Notes: generated by a model from the sequence alone, not told the origin. A stretch of 57,853 nt of DNA from Planctomycetaceae bacterium (GCA_003233055.1 QIKP01000045.1:1-57853); one strand, 5' to 3'. Positions 35,875-45,568 are shown, counted from the stretch's first letter. Numbers and translations are program-made.

Positions 35875-36936
35875 GTGTTAGGAAGATTTCGACGACTCTA
35901 TCGAGCTTTCAAACAGACCGTGGCAACCCGATGGTTGCCATTGGTATGGCGAGTTTGTGTACGGGTACCTGGCCTGCCAGACCTTTACTACTGTTTCTCC
36001 AGCGCGTTCCGGCGCGAGCATCGTGCGGTGTTGCTTGGCAAACTACAACACCAGCAAGACATGCACGATGCCAGCCAAGCCGGCGCGGAGTACACCCTGC
36101 GCCGCAATATTCATCGGCTGGAAAAAGGCATAATATCAAGGCCTCGCCGCTCCGTATTTGCAGCCGACTATATCGGCGACACGGTCGGCGTCTACTTAGC
36201 CTTGGCCAATTCCCAAGACTGCCGCGACCGACCGCTGATTCAATGGGCTCGCGACGTCCTGGGGAAATACTTCGACATCGTTGGCGAAGATGCTAGGGTT
36301 GATCCCGTTCGCGAGAAATTTGTCGCACACGATTCATTCGCAATCGATCCGACTCCTTTGTTAGTGCCCTACCAGCGAGATCAGAACCCTTTGCGTATTG
36401 ACTACGAGGGACTTGCTGAGTTGGCATGGCGAAGACGGAGCGTGCGATGGTATCTCGACAAGCCAGTGCCACGCGACATTATCGACCGGGCGATTGAGGT
36501 TGCCAAGCTCTCGCCAAGTGCGTGTAATCGTCAGCCATTTGAGTTCCGCGTGTTCGACGACCCAAAACTAACTCAGGAAGTAGCCGACATCCCGGGAGGA
36601 ACGAAAGGTTTTTCGCACAATTTCCCCTGCGTGATTGTGATTGTAGGGGATCTTCGAGCTTACTTCAGCGAGAGAGATCGCCACGTCATTTACGTCGACG
36701 GCGGACTCGCGGCGATGGCATTTCAGTTTGCGCTGGAAGTTCAAGGCGTCAGCTCCTGTTGCATCAATTGGCCCGATATCGAATCGCGTGAACAACGCAT
36801 GGCCGAAGCACTAAACCTGGATCCCAACCAACGGCCAATTATGTGCCTGTCACTTGGGTTCGCTGATCCGACAGGTCAGGTGCCCTATTCGCAGAAGAAA
36901 AGCCTCGACGAGATTCGGAGTTACAACAAAAAATGA
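35875..36936 (+). CDS. Nitroreductase-family protein in polysaccharide operon
   Basis: A 353-residue protein. The C-terminal 200 residues are nitroreductase-like FMN-binding: RRRSVRWYLDKPVP, then KLSPSACNRQPFEFRV and the GGLAAMAFQFALEVQGVSSC block. The N-terminal 140 residues (SSAFRREHRAVL, RRNIHRLEKGI) are an extra helical part not seen in plain nitroreductases. The start is GTG 35875. Nitroreductase genes occur in exopolysaccharide loci beside pyruvyl transferases, and this one overlaps the next such gene (ATGA at 36933-36936). It may modify a sugar or a lipid carrier, but the reaction is unknown. Confidence 0.82.
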   Translation: MLGRFRRLYRAFKQTVATRWLPLVWRVCVRVPGLPDLYYCFSSAFRREHRAVLLGKLQHQQDMHDASQAGAEYTLRRNIHRLEKGIISRPRRSVFAADYIGDTVGVYLALANSQDCRDRPLIQWARDVLGKYFDIVGEDARVDPVREKFVAHDSFAIDPTPLLVPYQRDQNPLRIDYEGLAELAWRRRSVRWYLDKPVPRDIIDRAIEVAKLSPSACNRQPFEFRVFDDPKLTQEVADIPGGTKGFSHNFPCVIVIVGDLRAYFSERDRHVIYVDGGLAAMAFQFALEVQGVSSCCINWPDIESREQRMAEALNLDPNQRPIMCLSLGFADPTGQVPYSQKKSLDEIRSYNKK

Positions 36937-38153
36937 CGATCGAAATTTTTGGCGGTGGATTCGCCAACAAAGGTGCTGAGCTCATGCTGCGTACTACGGT
37001 CGAGCGGTTGCGTGCCCGACAGCCGCAGGTGCGACTTGCAGTCGATCCCGAGCCTAACTCGCCTTATGAACTGCGTAGCAAGTTGGGGCTCTCGCACATT
37101 TTTCCGACCTTGTCGATTTTCCCGCCCAACGTGCGGGGGCTGCTTATCCGCTCACCACTGCTAGCGGCAGTCTGCTCCAATGCCTCCCGGTTTCTTCTAC
37201 CCGCAAAAGCCGACCAGATGCTTGGGTTAGTCGATCGACGCTCCACCGACGGCTTTGTCGACATCTCAGGCTATGCCTTTGGCGATGGATTCCATTCGCT
37301 AAAATGCAAGAATGCCGCGATAAGAACCCGCGTTTATGCGAAGCAAAACAAGCCGGTAATTTTCATGCCACAAATGTTCGGCCCGTTTACCAAGCCGAAA
37401 ATGCTAGGATACTTCAGAGAATGCTGCGACAACGCCACACGAATCTATGCCCGCGAACAGGCCTCGTTCGATGCGGTTCGCCAAGTAATCGGCGATGACC
37501 CCAAGTTAAAAATCGCGCCTGATATCACGATTTTTAGTTCACCCGGGCGTGACATCGAAACAGATCGTGACGGAGCCCCCTACGGTGTTATCGTTCCGAA
37601 TGAGCGGATGTTTGACCAAGGAAAGGAGGAATGGGGCGATACTTACGTCGCACGGTTGGTCGCTGCCGGCAAACAAATGCACCAACATGGAATCCACCTC
37701 GCCATCGTGATCCACTCGAACGACGCCGGTGACGATGCTCTCGCTAGGCAACTGGTGCGCGAACTAAAATCCGAATTGGGGGAGGACGTGACCTTGTTCA
37801 CCCACTCCGATCCTTTCGTACTAAAACACTTTATTGCCGGTGCGCAGCTTCTTGTCGGATCGCGTTTCCACAGCTTGGTCGCGGCGCTCTCCAGTGGTGT
37901 GCCGGGCGTCGCACTTGGCTGGGCCCATAAATACGACATGCTCGCCTCTGATTTTGGTGTCCCCGAACTGATTCATCATGGGGCTGACGACCCGAATCAT
38001 CTTCTTGAATTAGTCGATAAATTATGCAATGCGGATCACAATCAGATGCTGCGTGCTCGGCTGCGAAGCCAACGTGAGGCAATGCAATCAGCGTCGGACG
38101 CAATGTGGGAAGATGTTTTTAATTTGCTCAGTATGACGGACAGTCAACCGTGA
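36933..38153 (+). CDS. Polysaccharide pyruvyl transferase family protein
   Basis: A 406-residue protein of the CsaB/WcaK-like pyruvyl transferase family, which adds ketal pyruvate to sugars from phosphoenolpyruvate. The start MTIEIFGGGFANKGAELML and the C-terminal part LVGSRFHSLVAALSSGVPGV, with a His at the expected position, support the assignment. PIFMPQMFGPF-like (VIFMPQMFGPF) is a further family block. It overlaps the gene before and the gene after by four bases each (GTGA at 38150-38153), so it is cotranslated with both. Confidence 0.87.
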   Translation: MTIEIFGGGFANKGAELMLRTTVERLRARQPQVRLAVDPEPNSPYELRSKLGLSHIFPTLSIFPPNVRGLLIRSPLLAAVCSNASRFLLPAKADQMLGLVDRRSTDGFVDISGYAFGDGFHSLKCKNAAIRTRVYAKQNKPVIFMPQMFGPFTKPKMLGYFRECCDNATRIYAREQASFDAVRQVIGDDPKLKIAPDITIFSSPGRDIETDRDGAPYGVIVPNERMFDQGKEEWGDTYVARLVAAGKQMHQHGIHLAIVIHSNDAGDDALARQLVRELKSELGEDVTLFTHSDPFVLKHFIAGAQLLVGSRFHSLVAALSSGVPGVALGWAHKYDMLASDFGVPELIHHGADDPNHLLELVDKLCNADHNQMLRARLRSQREAMQSASDAMWEDVFNLLSMTDSQP

Positions 38154-39451
38154 AGCGGATCGCACTCATTAGTTCAGCCTTCTATCCCTATCCGCAGGTC
38201 GCTGCGGTTCGGGCTACCAATTGGGCGCGGATGCTGCCGGAGCTGGGGTATGAGGTGGTCGTTGTCACTCGCGACACGGGACACCGCGCTTCCCCCCAAC
38301 GGTTGGCGAACGAAGTTCACTCGGGAGTCGAGCTGCTCTCGCTGCTCGGCGATGGCACCGTGGCTCCTCAGGTCGATTCGTATCCACCCAAGGCCTCGGC
38401 AACGAGGCTAGCGAACACGAAACTCGCTTGGAAACGACGGCTCGACGGATGGTGGATACCTAGTGGCAACATACGGTATTGGCGGAAGGTTTATCCTAAG
38501 GTACAGCAATTGATTCGCGAGCGTCGCTGCGACGCAATACTAACGACCAGCCCCATGTCGGCAACCGCTGAAGTGGGGCGTTGGCTTGGGCGCGACCTGG
38601 GCCTTCCCTGGATTGCCGACTTTCGTGATCCGCCCCTCCTTGACGAGCGCTCGCGCCCAGCCGGTTGGAGCCGGCTTATGCTGCCGCGGCATCGGGCATG
38701 GCTCGACAGCGTTTACAAGGAATCCGATGCCATAATACACGCGATCCCGACCCATGGGCGCTGGGCGCGAAGTGTCTATCCCACACACCGCCACAAATGT
38801 GCGATTCTCCGCCATCCGATCCCGAGAGATTTGGCTGCGGGAGAAGTCGAGCCGATTTTCTCCGAATCACCCAACCGACGTTCGATCTGCGTGGTTGGAT
38901 CGCTAGAAATAGAAGGGCTGAAAGTTCTGGCTCAGGCGGTTGCCTTGCTTGTCGCACGCGACGCCAAGCAGTTTGATTTGGAACTTCGTCTTGTCGGCCG
39001 CCCCTTGAACGACCCTCGGCCGATCGAAGCACTACTCGGCGACCGTTTGGTATGGATAGGCCGCGTCGAAAACAGCGTGGCGAAACAGCACCTATTGGGT
39101 GCCGACGTGCTTGTCAACGCAGTTTCACCAGAACGGCAACGCTACTTGGGCGTAAGCAGTAAATTATTTGAGTACGCGGCGGCTCGAAGACCGATCGTTG
39201 TGATCAATCCGACGCGGCCCGATCGACATTTAGTCTGGCGGCTGCCAGCGCAGACGATCCACAACCCCACGCCTGACGAGATGGCCGCCGCGCTTGGTGA
39301 CTCGCTGGCGATGGACCGCAAGCAGGTGGCCGAAGCGGTGGAGCCGTTCCTTCAAGCCAACTCTTGGCAGCGGCATGGCGAGCGGCTGGCAGAAGTGATC
39401 GAATGCGTGACCGACCCCACACGCCAACCTTTCGATCTCCGCGAGCTATAG
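38150..39451 (+). CDS. Glycosyltransferase (GT4-like)
   Basis: A 433-residue GT-B fold glycosyltransferase. The N-terminal domain begins KRIALISSAFYPYPQVAAVR, with the typical sequence for the acceptor-binding half, and LPWIADFRDPP is a characteristic block. The C-terminal half has GSLEIEGLKVLAQAV and the GVSSKLFEYAAARRPIVV block that binds the sugar nucleotide. The start is GTG 38150, overlapping the preceding stop. It ends ten bases before the convergent dehydrogenase gene. It probably builds the same polysaccharide as the upstream genes; donor and acceptor are unknown. Confidence 0.88.
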   Translation: MKRIALISSAFYPYPQVAAVRATNWARMLPELGYEVVVVTRDTGHRASPQRLANEVHSGVELLSLLGDGTVAPQVDSYPPKASATRLANTKLAWKRRLDGWWIPSGNIRYWRKVYPKVQQLIRERRCDAILTTSPMSATAEVGRWLGRDLGLPWIADFRDPPLLDERSRPAGWSRLMLPRHRAWLDSVYKESDAIIHAIPTHGRWARSVYPTHRHKCAILRHPIPRDLAAGEVEPIFSESPNRRSICVVGSLEIEGLKVLAQAVALLVARDAKQFDLELRLVGRPLNDPRPIEALLGDRLVWIGRVENSVAKQHLLGADVLVNAVSPERQRYLGVSSKLFEYAAARRPIVVINPTRPDRHLVWRLPAQTIHNPTPDEMAAALGDSLAMDRKQVAEAVEPFLQANSWQRHGERLAEVIECVTDPTRQPFDLREL

Positions 39452-39461
39452 CAACGGACGG

Positions 39462-40790
39462 CTAAGCCCGCACGATCTTCTCCCGACCCTCCACCACGGC
39501 GCTCGTTGCGTTGCGCGTATCGATCACCAGCCGCGAGTGCTCGACGAGGAAATCGTAGTCGTATGTGCTGTGATTGGTGGCAATCAACACGCAGTCCTGA
39601 GCGGCGAGTAACTCCGCCGTGATCTCCTGGCTCTCCATCGCTGGCAGATCGTGTGCCCGGGTGGCTCGCAACTGAGGAACATGCGGGTCGTTGTAAGTCA
39701 TCTCCGCCCCCTTGGCGAGCAACTTCATCAGCAGGACGAACGAAGGGCTCTCTCGCTCATCGTCAATGTCTGGCTTGTACGCCATGCCAAGAATCAAAAT
39801 CTTGCTTCCCCGGACGGACTTTTCCGCGTCGTTGAGTGCATTGGTTAGCCGCTGAATCACGTACTCCGGCATGGCGGAATTGATCTCGCCCGCGAGTTCG
39901 ACGAACCGCGTGGTCATGCCATGCTTGCGCGCGATCCAGCTCATGTAGAAAGGGTCGATGGGAATGCAATGCCCTCCCAGCCCTGGGCCGGGGTAGAAGG
40001 CTTGAAATCCGAACGGCTTCGATTTGGCCGCATCAATGACTTCCCACACGTCGATGCCGATCTTTTGGCAGAGGACCTTCATCTCGTTCACCAGCGCAAT
40101 GTTAACCGCTCGGTAAGTGTTTTCCAAAATCTTACACGCCTCAGCCGATTCGCAAGACGAGACCGGGACAACCTCCACCACAACCGAGCCATAGAGTGCC
40201 GTCGCCACCTCCAAGCTCCGCTCGCCCAAGCCGCCAACCACTTTGGGGATTCCCGCTGCGGAAAAGTCCTTGTTGCCTGGGTCTTCGCGCTCCGGGCTGT
40301 AGCCCAGGAAGAAATCTTCTTCGACGGTCAGCCCTGAAGCGGCTAATTCCGGTAACACCACGTCGCGCGTGGTGCCGGGATAAGTGGTGCTCTCCAGCAC
40401 GATCAACTGCCCCGGGCGCAGGATACCCGCGATGCTGCGAACGGTGTCGACGACGTAGCTCAGGTCGGGATCGCGAGAGTCGGTAAGTGGAGTCGGCACG
40501 CACAAGAGCACCGCATCGGCTTCGGCCAAGTCTTCGACATTCGTCGTTGCACGAAACTTGCCTCCGCCGATCCATTCCGTGAGCCAATCGTCCGGGATGT
40601 GGCCAATGTAGCTCTCGCCCCGCATCAAACTGTCGACCTTCCGCTGATCGATGTCGTAGCCAATCGTCGAAAATCCGGAGTCAATGAAAGCCTTGATGAG
40701 CGGCAGACCGACGTATCCAAGCCCCACTACCCCGACAACGGCTTGGCGGCTTTCGATGCGGGACTTTAGCTCTTGTAGCGGCGTGTTCAC
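39462..40790 (-). CDS. Nucleotide sugar dehydrogenase (UDP-GlcNAc/ManNAc 6-dehydrogenase type)
   Basis: A 442-residue NAD-dependent enzyme oxidising C6 of a UDP-sugar to a uronic acid. NAD-binding GLGYVG is at 23-28, the catalytic Cys275 is in GGHCIPIDP, and ESTTYPGTT (133-141) and GYSPERED are family blocks that favour the WbpA/TviB side over UDP-glucose dehydrogenase. The product likely feeds the polysaccharide made by the facing operon. The start is ATG 40790. It is the gene after carB on the minus strand, 39 bases later, with a TATAAT at the carB end. Confidence 0.93.
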   Translation of the reverse strand: MNTPLQELKSRIESRQAVVGVVGLGYVGLPLIKAFIDSGFSTIGYDIDQRKVDSLMRGESYIGHIPDDWLTEWIGGGKFRATTNVEDLAEADAVLLCVPTPLTDSRDPDLSYVVDTVRSIAGILRPGQLIVLESTTYPGTTRDVVLPELAASGLTVEEDFFLGYSPEREDPGNKDFSAAGIPKVVGGLGERSLEVATALYGSVVVEVVPVSSCESAEACKILENTYRAVNIALVNEMKVLCQKIGIDVWEVIDAAKSKPFGFQAFYPGPGLGGHCIPIDPFYMSWIARKHGMTTRFVELAGEINSAMPEYVIQRLTNALNDAEKSVRGSKILILGMAYKPDIDDERESPSFVLLMKLLAKGAEMTYNDPHVPQLRATRAHDLPAMESQEITAELLAAQDCVLIATNHSTYDYDFLVEHSRLVIDTRNATSAVVEGREKIVRA

Positions 40791-40828
40791 GTAGGGACTC
40801 CGTGCGGTGAAAAAATTCGGGGAATCGT

Positions 40829-40834
40829 ATTATA
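40829..40834 (-). promoter_or_regulatory. TATAAT -10-like box overlapping carB end
   Basis: On the minus strand a perfect TATAAT overlaps the carB TAA stop and lies 39 bases before the dehydrogenase ATG. The -35 region is weak, so it may need an activator or an extended -10. It would let the dehydrogenase gene be expressed apart from carB. Confidence 0.4.
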
Positions 40835-43800
40835 CTTCAAACCGCTCCTGCAAGCTCTCCACCTGCATGGTTTCTTCTCGGAGGACTTCCATCGCTTGGG
40901 TCGCGGCCTCGGCTGCTTCGATTGACGTGAGGCAGGGGACGCCAGCGGCGACGGCGGCGGCACGGATTTTTCCTTCATCGGTCCGGGCACCTTTGCCGAC
41001 CGGCGTGTTCATCACCAGGGCCACCTCGCCATCGGTAAGAAAATCGAGCAGGTTGGGGTGCCCTTCCTTGAGCTTGCGGACTCGCTGGCAATCGACTCCC
41101 GCCGCCTCCAGCGCGTCGGCCGTTCCACGAGTCGCGAGCAGCTCGAAGCCGATCGCCACGAGCCGCCGAGCAAGCTCGACCGCCTGCCGTTTGTGCCTGG
41201 AAGCAACGCTGACGAAGACCTTCCCCTCGGTCGGCAGCACCGTGCCGGCAGCCAACTGGCTCTTGGCAAACGCCATCGAAAACTTCGGGCTGATGCCCAT
41301 CACCTCGCCCGTCGAACGCATCTCAGGGCCCAGCACGATGTCGACACCACGGAACTTAATAAACGGAAAGACCGCTTCCTTCACACTCACATGCGCCGGC
41401 ACCGGGTCTTCGGTCACCCCCTGCTCGGCAAGCGACACGCCTGCCATTACCTTTGCGGCAATCTTCGCCACGGGCATCCCCGTCGCCTTGGCAACGAACG
41501 GCACAGTGCGGCTCGCTCGCGGATTGACTTCAATAATGTAAAGAGAGGGACGAGGGTTGGGGTCGCCAGCGATCGCCTTTCGACCCTCGTCCTTCGACCC
41601 TTCATCGCGCACAGCAAACTGCACGTTCATCAGCCCGCGCACGTTGAGTTCCGTAGCGAGTGCCACCGTTGCCTCACGTATCTTAGCGACCACCTCAGCA
41701 GAAAGGCTGTAGGGCGGAATCGAACAGGCCGAGTCTCCCGAGTGAACGCCCGCTTCTTCGATATGTTCCATGATTCCGGGGACGATCACCGTCTCGCCAT
41801 CGGAGATCGCATCGACATCGACTTCGGTCGCCCCTTCGAGAAACTTATCGACGAGCACCGGCTGCCCTTCGGCAACGATGAACGCCGCGGCGACGAACTG
41901 ATCGAGTTGGGCTCGGTCGTAGCAGATCTCCATCGCCCGACCGCCGAGCACAAAGCTGGGCCGCACGAGGACAGGGAAGCCAATCTTGTCGGCCAGGGTT
42001 CGGGCTTCGTCCATCGTCTGGGCGATACCCCCCTCGGGCTGCTGGAGGCCAAGCCGGTTGATGAGTGCGTGGAATTTTTCGCGGTCCTCGGCCGCTTCGA
42101 TCGCGTCGACGCTGGTCCCAATAATCGGCACGCCGGCGTCCTGGAGCGCCCTTGCGAGATTCAGCGGCGTCTGCCCGCCGAACTGCACGATCACCCCGTC
42201 TGGCTCGACACGATCGCAAATATTCAGCACGTCCTCGACGGTGAGCGGCTCGAAGAAGAGTAAGTCGCTCGTATCGTAGTCGGTGCTGACCGTTTCAGGA
42301 TTCGAGTTGACCATGATCGACTCGATGCCCAACTCCTTGAGGGCGAAGCTGGCATGGCAGCAGCAGTAGTCAAACTCGATCCCCTGCCCGATGCGGTTGG
42401 GGCCACCGCCAAGAATCATGATGCGCTTGCCGTTCGCCCGCTTCGCCGGCGTTTCGTCTTCGTCCTCGTAGGTCGAATAAAAATAGGGTGTGATGGCCTC
42501 GAACTCAGCGGCACACGTGTCGACCGACTTGTAGACGGCGCGAATGCCTCGCTTGATTCGTTCGGCACGAACCTCCATTTCGCCGACGCCGAAGATCGTC
42601 GCCAATTGCCGGTCGGAGAATCCTTGGCGCTTGGCGGTACGGAGCAACTCCGTCGCGAGCCGTGAGCGTAAGCGACCGGTGGTGGAATCGTTTTTTTCTC
42701 CGGTCGCTGACGCTTCCGACTCACCGGCGGCGGCGCGGAGTTTCTCCTCGGTTTCGACGATCTCGAGCAAGTTGTCGAGGAACCAGGGGTCGATGCCGGA
42801 AAGTTCAAACACTTCGTTGGTCGTCATGCCAAACTTGAAGGCGTAGCGGACATACCAGATTCGTTCGGGAGTTGCCGACTGGAGCTGGGCGCGGATTTCG
42901 TCTTCGCTGGGGCGCTCTTCACCGACACCTCCTTCGGCGTTGTACCAAAGGTCCTTGCCGTCGCTGCCGAACCCCGCCGCCCCTACTTCAAGGCCCCGTA
43001 GCGCCTTTTGAAAGCTCTCCTTAAACGTCGAGCCAATCGCCATCGTCTCGCCGACGCTTTTCATCTGGGTGGTGAGTTTGTCGTCCGCATCGGGGAATTT
43101 CTCGAACGCAAATCGGGGTGCCTTGGTCACGACGTAGTCGATCGAAGGCTCGAAGCAGGCGGTCGTCTCTCGCGTGATGTCGTTGGGCAGTTCGTGCAGC
43201 CGGTAGCCGACCGCTAGCTTGGCGGCAATCTTCGCGATGGGGAAACCCGTCGCCTTCGATGCGAGCGCACTCGATCGGCTCACCCGGGGATTCATTTCGA
43301 TGACGATCATCCGGCCATCTTCGGGATTGATCGCAAACTGGATATTCGACCCGCCTGTCTCGACACCAATCTCGCGAATCACTGCGAGGCTCGCGTCGCG
43401 CATCCGCTGGTACTCTTTGTCGGTAAGGGTTTGGGCAGGGGCGACGGTAATGGAATCGCCCGTGTGGACCCCCATCGCATCGAAGTTTTCGATCGAGCAG
43501 ATGATCACGACATTGTCGTCGACGTCGCGCATCACCTCCATTTCGTACTCTTTCCAACCGATGATCGACTCCTCGATCAGTACTTCGGTCGTCGGCGAGA
43601 GGTCGAGCCCGCAGCGGACCAGGTCGTCGAACTCGGCCCGATTGTAGGCAATCGCCGAGCCGCTCCCCCCCATCGTAAAGCTGGGGCGAACGACCGCCGG
43701 GATACCGACCTCTTCGACCACCCCCCGTGCCTCCTCAATGGTCTTGACGGTTTTTCCACGGCAAACGCCAAGGCCGATCTTATTCATCGCCACTTTGAAT

Positions 43801-44192
43801 CGATCGCGGCTTTCGGCTTTGTCGATCGCGTCGGCATTCGCGCCGATCATCTCGACGCCATGTTTTTCGAGAATGCCGTGGGCGTCGAGGTCCATCGCCA
43901 AGTTGAGCCCCGTTTGCCCGCCAAGCGTCGGCAAGACCGCGTCGGGCTTTTCACGCTCGATGATCTTTTCGACGATCTGCCAGGTGAGCGGCTCGATGTA
44001 GGTCCGATCGGCGGTCGCCGGGTCGGTCATGATGGTGGCGGGATTCGAGTTGACCAGCACGACCTCGTAACCCTCCTCGCGGAGCGCTTTGCAAGCCTGG
44101 GTGCCGGAATAGTCAAACTCGCACGCCTGCCCAATGACGATGGGCCCGGAACCGAGGATTAGAATCTTGTGAAGGTCGTCGCGTCGTGGCAC
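40830..44192 (-). CDS. carB: Carbamoyl-phosphate synthase large subunit
   Basis: A 1120-residue enzyme that uses ATP, bicarbonate and ammonia from CarA to make carbamoyl phosphate for arginine and pyrimidine synthesis. Both halves have ATP-grasp domains: [20 protein letters not shown] and the second [17 protein letters not shown], the [17 protein letters not shown] block and the [16 protein letters not shown] block. The C-terminal MGS-like allosteric domain ends the protein. It is longer than E. coli CarB (about 1073). Two inserts explain most of the difference: one at 42659-42728 in the oligomerisation region and one at 41548-41592 in the second ATP-grasp domain. No carA is nearby. ATG 44192 is clear. 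Confidence 0.97.
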   Translation of the reverse strand: MPRRDDLHKILILGSGPIVIGQACEFDYSGTQACKALREEGYEVVLVNSNPATIMTDPATADRTYIEPLTWQIVEKIIEREKPDAVLPTLGGQTGLNLAMDLDAHGILEKHGVEMIGANADAIDKAESRDRFKVAMNKIGLGVCRGKTVKTIEEARGVVEEVGIPAVVRPSFTMGGSGSAIAYNRAEFDDLVRCGLDLSPTTEVLIEESIIGWKEYEMEVMRDVDDNVVIICSIENFDAMGVHTGDSITVAPAQTLTDKEYQRMRDASLAVIREIGVETGGSNIQFAINPEDGRMIVIEMNPRVSRSSALASKATGFPIAKIAAKLAVGYRLHELPNDITRETTACFEPSIDYVVTKAPRFAFEKFPDADDKLTTQMKSVGETMAIGSTFKESFQKALRGLEVGAAGFGSDGKDLWYNAEGGVGEERPSEDEIRAQLQSATPERIWYVRYAFKFGMTTNEVFELSGIDPWFLDNLLEIVETEEKLRAAAGESEASATGEKNDSTTGRLRSRLATELLRTAKRQGFSDRQLATIFGVGEMEVRAERIKRGIRAVYKSVDTCAAEFEAITPYFYSTYEDEDETPAKRANGKRIMILGGGPNRIGQGIEFDYCCCHASFALKELGIESIMVNSNPETVSTDYDTSDLLFFEPLTVEDVLNICDRVEPDGVIVQFGGQTPLNLARALQDAGVPIIGTSVDAIEAAEDREKFHALINRLGLQQPEGGIAQTMDEARTLADKIGFPVLVRPSFVLGGRAMEICYDRAQLDQFVAAAFIVAEGQPVLVDKFLEGATEVDVDAISDGETVIVPGIMEHIEEAGVHSGDSACSIPPYSLSAEVVAKIREATVALATELNVRGLMNVQFAVRDEGSKDEGRKAIAGDPNPRPSLYIIEVNPRASRTVPFVAKATGMPVAKIAAKVMAGVSLAEQGVTEDPVPAHVSVKEAVFPFIKFRGVDIVLGPEMRSTGEVMGISPKFSMAFAKSQLAAGTVLPTEGKVFVSVASRHKRQAVELARRLVAIGFELLATRGTADALEAAGVDCQRVRKLKEGHPNLLDFLTDGEVALVMNTPVGKGARTDEGKIRAAAVAAGVPCLTSIEAAEAATQAMEVLREETMQVESLQERFEV
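41548..41592. repeat. Inverted-repeat insert in carB second ATP-grasp domain
   Basis: GGACGAGGGT (41548-41557) and its exact reverse complement ACCCTCGTCC (41583-41592) flank a 25-base loop. The insert is read in frame as roughly [20 protein letters not shown], just before [10 protein letters not shown], where family members have only a few residues. Confidence 0.62.
42659..42728. repeat. GAGCGTAAGCGACCGG inverted-repeat insert in carB
   Basis: Left arm GCCGTGAGCGTAAGCGACCGG without its last base (42659-42678) and right arm CCGGTCGCTGACGCTTCCGA... (42700-42728) are inverted copies with 14 of 15 matched bases in the inner part and a shared CAC...GGC end. It encodes the extra residues [20 protein letters not shown] (and a few more) between the EEK helix and the LLRTAKR helix of CarB. 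Confidence 0.68.
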
Positions 44193-44285
44193 GGTAGGAG
44201 CGGGGGCAAGGGGACGAAGTGGGTAAAATCGCTCCAGCGTAGCATGGAAAGGCCCCCCGCTTCAACGGGTCGCTTCCCGACCTGC

Positions 44286-44314
44286 TTCCCAACGCCAAAC
44301 GAGTGTGCGATAAT
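44286..44314 (+). promoter_or_regulatory. Candidate promoter of toxin-antitoxin pair
   Basis: TTCCCA (44286-44291), a 17-base spacer and GATAAT (44309-44314), followed by GGAGG at 44321-44325 nine bases before the antitoxin ATG. The -10 is good, the -35 poor. Confidence 0.4.
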
Positions 44315-44334
44315 CGTAGTGGAGGACATTAGAA

Positions 44335-44565
44335 ATGACGGAACTCACAATCGAAGTTGCCCACGCCAATCTGGACGAGCTGGTCGATTCGCTAGGTAAT
44401 GGGGACGTGGTGATTCTCACCCGAAACCAGAAGCAAGTCGCGAAGCTAGTCGGCCAGCGACCGACCGATCCCTTGCCTCGTAAACCAGGTAGCGCCATTG
44501 GGAAACTCGTAGTACTGGTCGATGACGAGGAGCATCTCCAAGATTTTGAGGATTACATGCCATGA
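44335..44565 (+). CDS. Type II antitoxin (Phd/YefM-like)
   Basis: A 76-residue antitoxin. TIEVAHANLDELVDSLGNGD and VVILTRNQKQVAKLV fit the Phd/YefM fold, whose N-terminal half binds DNA and whose C-terminal half neutralises the toxin. It overlaps the toxin start (ATGA at 44562-44565), as expected for a coupled pair, and has GGAGG nine bases before its ATG. It should repress its own promoter. The pair sits between carB and argH, two unrelated housekeeping genes. Confidence 0.82.
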   Translation: MTELTIEVAHANLDELVDSLGNGDVVILTRNQKQVAKLVGQRPTDPLPRKPGSAIGKLVVLVDDEEHLQDFEDYMP

Positions 44566-44948
44566 AACTGCTTCTCGACACGCATGCATTTCTCTGGTTC
44601 GTGCTGAATGACCGACGGCTTAGCAAGAGAGCCAAGCAGGCGATTGCCGCCCCAGAAAACAACGTCTACATAGGTCCGGCGAGCTACTGGGAGATCGCGA
44701 TCAAGATCGGCATCGGCAAGTACGCGCTAAACGAACCGTATCAGTCGTTCTTCGAAGACCAATTGGCGTCCAATGGATTCCATATCCTTGCGATCGAACC
44801 TCGCCACACAGCCCCGCTCACCAATCTCCCGTTCCACCACCGCGATCCGTTTGACCGCCTACTCATTGCTCAGGCGATGGTCGAACAAATTCCTATCGTG
44901 AGCAACGACCCGGTGATGGACCAGTACGAAGTAGAGCGGATTTGGTAA
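44562..44948 (+). CDS. PIN-domain toxin (VapC-like ribonuclease)
   Basis: A 128-residue PIN-domain endoribonuclease. The acidic metal-binding residues are present: Asp6 in LLLDTHAFLW, Glu44 in SYWEIAIK, Asp95/Asp98 in HRDPFDRLLIAQA and Asp116 in VSNDPVMD. The LDTHAFLWF start and HRDPFDR block belong to the VapC subgroup paired with Phd-like antitoxins. Such toxins cleave tRNA or rRNA in other bacteria; its target is not known. All catalytic residues look intact, so it should be active. Confidence 0.9.
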   Translation: MKLLLDTHAFLWFVLNDRRLSKRAKQAIAAPENNVYIGPASYWEIAIKIGIGKYALNEPYQSFFEDQLASNGFHILAIEPRHTAPLTNLPFHHRDPFDRLLIAQAMVEQIPIVSNDPVMDQYEVERIW

Positions 44949-45568
44949 CACGGGCCCCTTTGTCTTATTTGGGATTCCCTTCCGCAAAAAAATATCGCAC
45001 GATGCAGGTTCTGTGTTGCGATGGTCGAACCGTTCGCCCCGCGCCCGCGTAGAAAAGCAAGCATTCGCGTGAGATTTTAAGGAGATCCGACTGGTGTCAT
45101 TGGCAGGCCGCTGTTCAAACAATTTTACAGCCGCTGTGCGGCGCAAGGGCAAAGCTATTTCACGGCGATCGCGTCGCGATTCGTCTGCCGGACGTGGAAG
45201 CCGCTCGAAGCCCTACCAGGTGGTCCCACCAAAGGGCGGGATGGAAGCCTCCTGCTCCTCCCTCGTTTCGACGAAGCCAACTTCTCAAGCATATTTGGGC
45301 GACCCTTAACGAAGCCGATGGGGTCTACGAAAGAGACGATCCCAAGACCGCCCAACAAGACGAGTCGAAGCGGCCTGACGGTCGAAGGCCTGCACGCGCT
45401 CCTGAGCTAGCAGCCTTTCCGGCAAGGCGTAGCTCGTCGGCTGGCGCAATGGGTGCTCAAAAACTAGGCGTCGGGGACCTCCCCGGGGTTGACTCGCCGA
45501 CGTAACCCGTTTATCCTAAACAGGTTGGAATCATTTTCTCTCGACCTCTCGCCTGCCTAGTAACTGCC
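44949..45568. other. Gap with possible decayed coding sequence
   Basis: 620 bases between the toxin gene and argH. A 71-codon GTG frame at 45094 follows AAGGAG at good spacing, but its composition changes frame-by-frame: the next frame reads RPLFKQFYSRCAAQGQSYFT, which faintly resembles the end of an IS110-type transposase. I do not call a gene. The promoter of argH lies in the last part. Confidence 0.35.
45489..45517 (+). promoter_or_regulatory. Sigma-70-like promoter of argH
   Basis: TTGACT (45489-45494), a spacer of exactly 17 bases and TATCCT (45512-45517), ending 51 bases before the argH ATG. It is one of the best box pairs in the window. Confidence 0.55.

Noticed and set aside
41058-42263. 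401-codon plus-strand ORF antisense to carB
   Set aside because: Composition is that of a shadow frame and it shows no domain; carB is certain.
45094-45309. 71-codon GTG ORF after AAGGAG
   Set aside because: Good ribosome site, but the composition is unlike protein and similarity, if any, lies in another frame; kept only as a possible decayed region.
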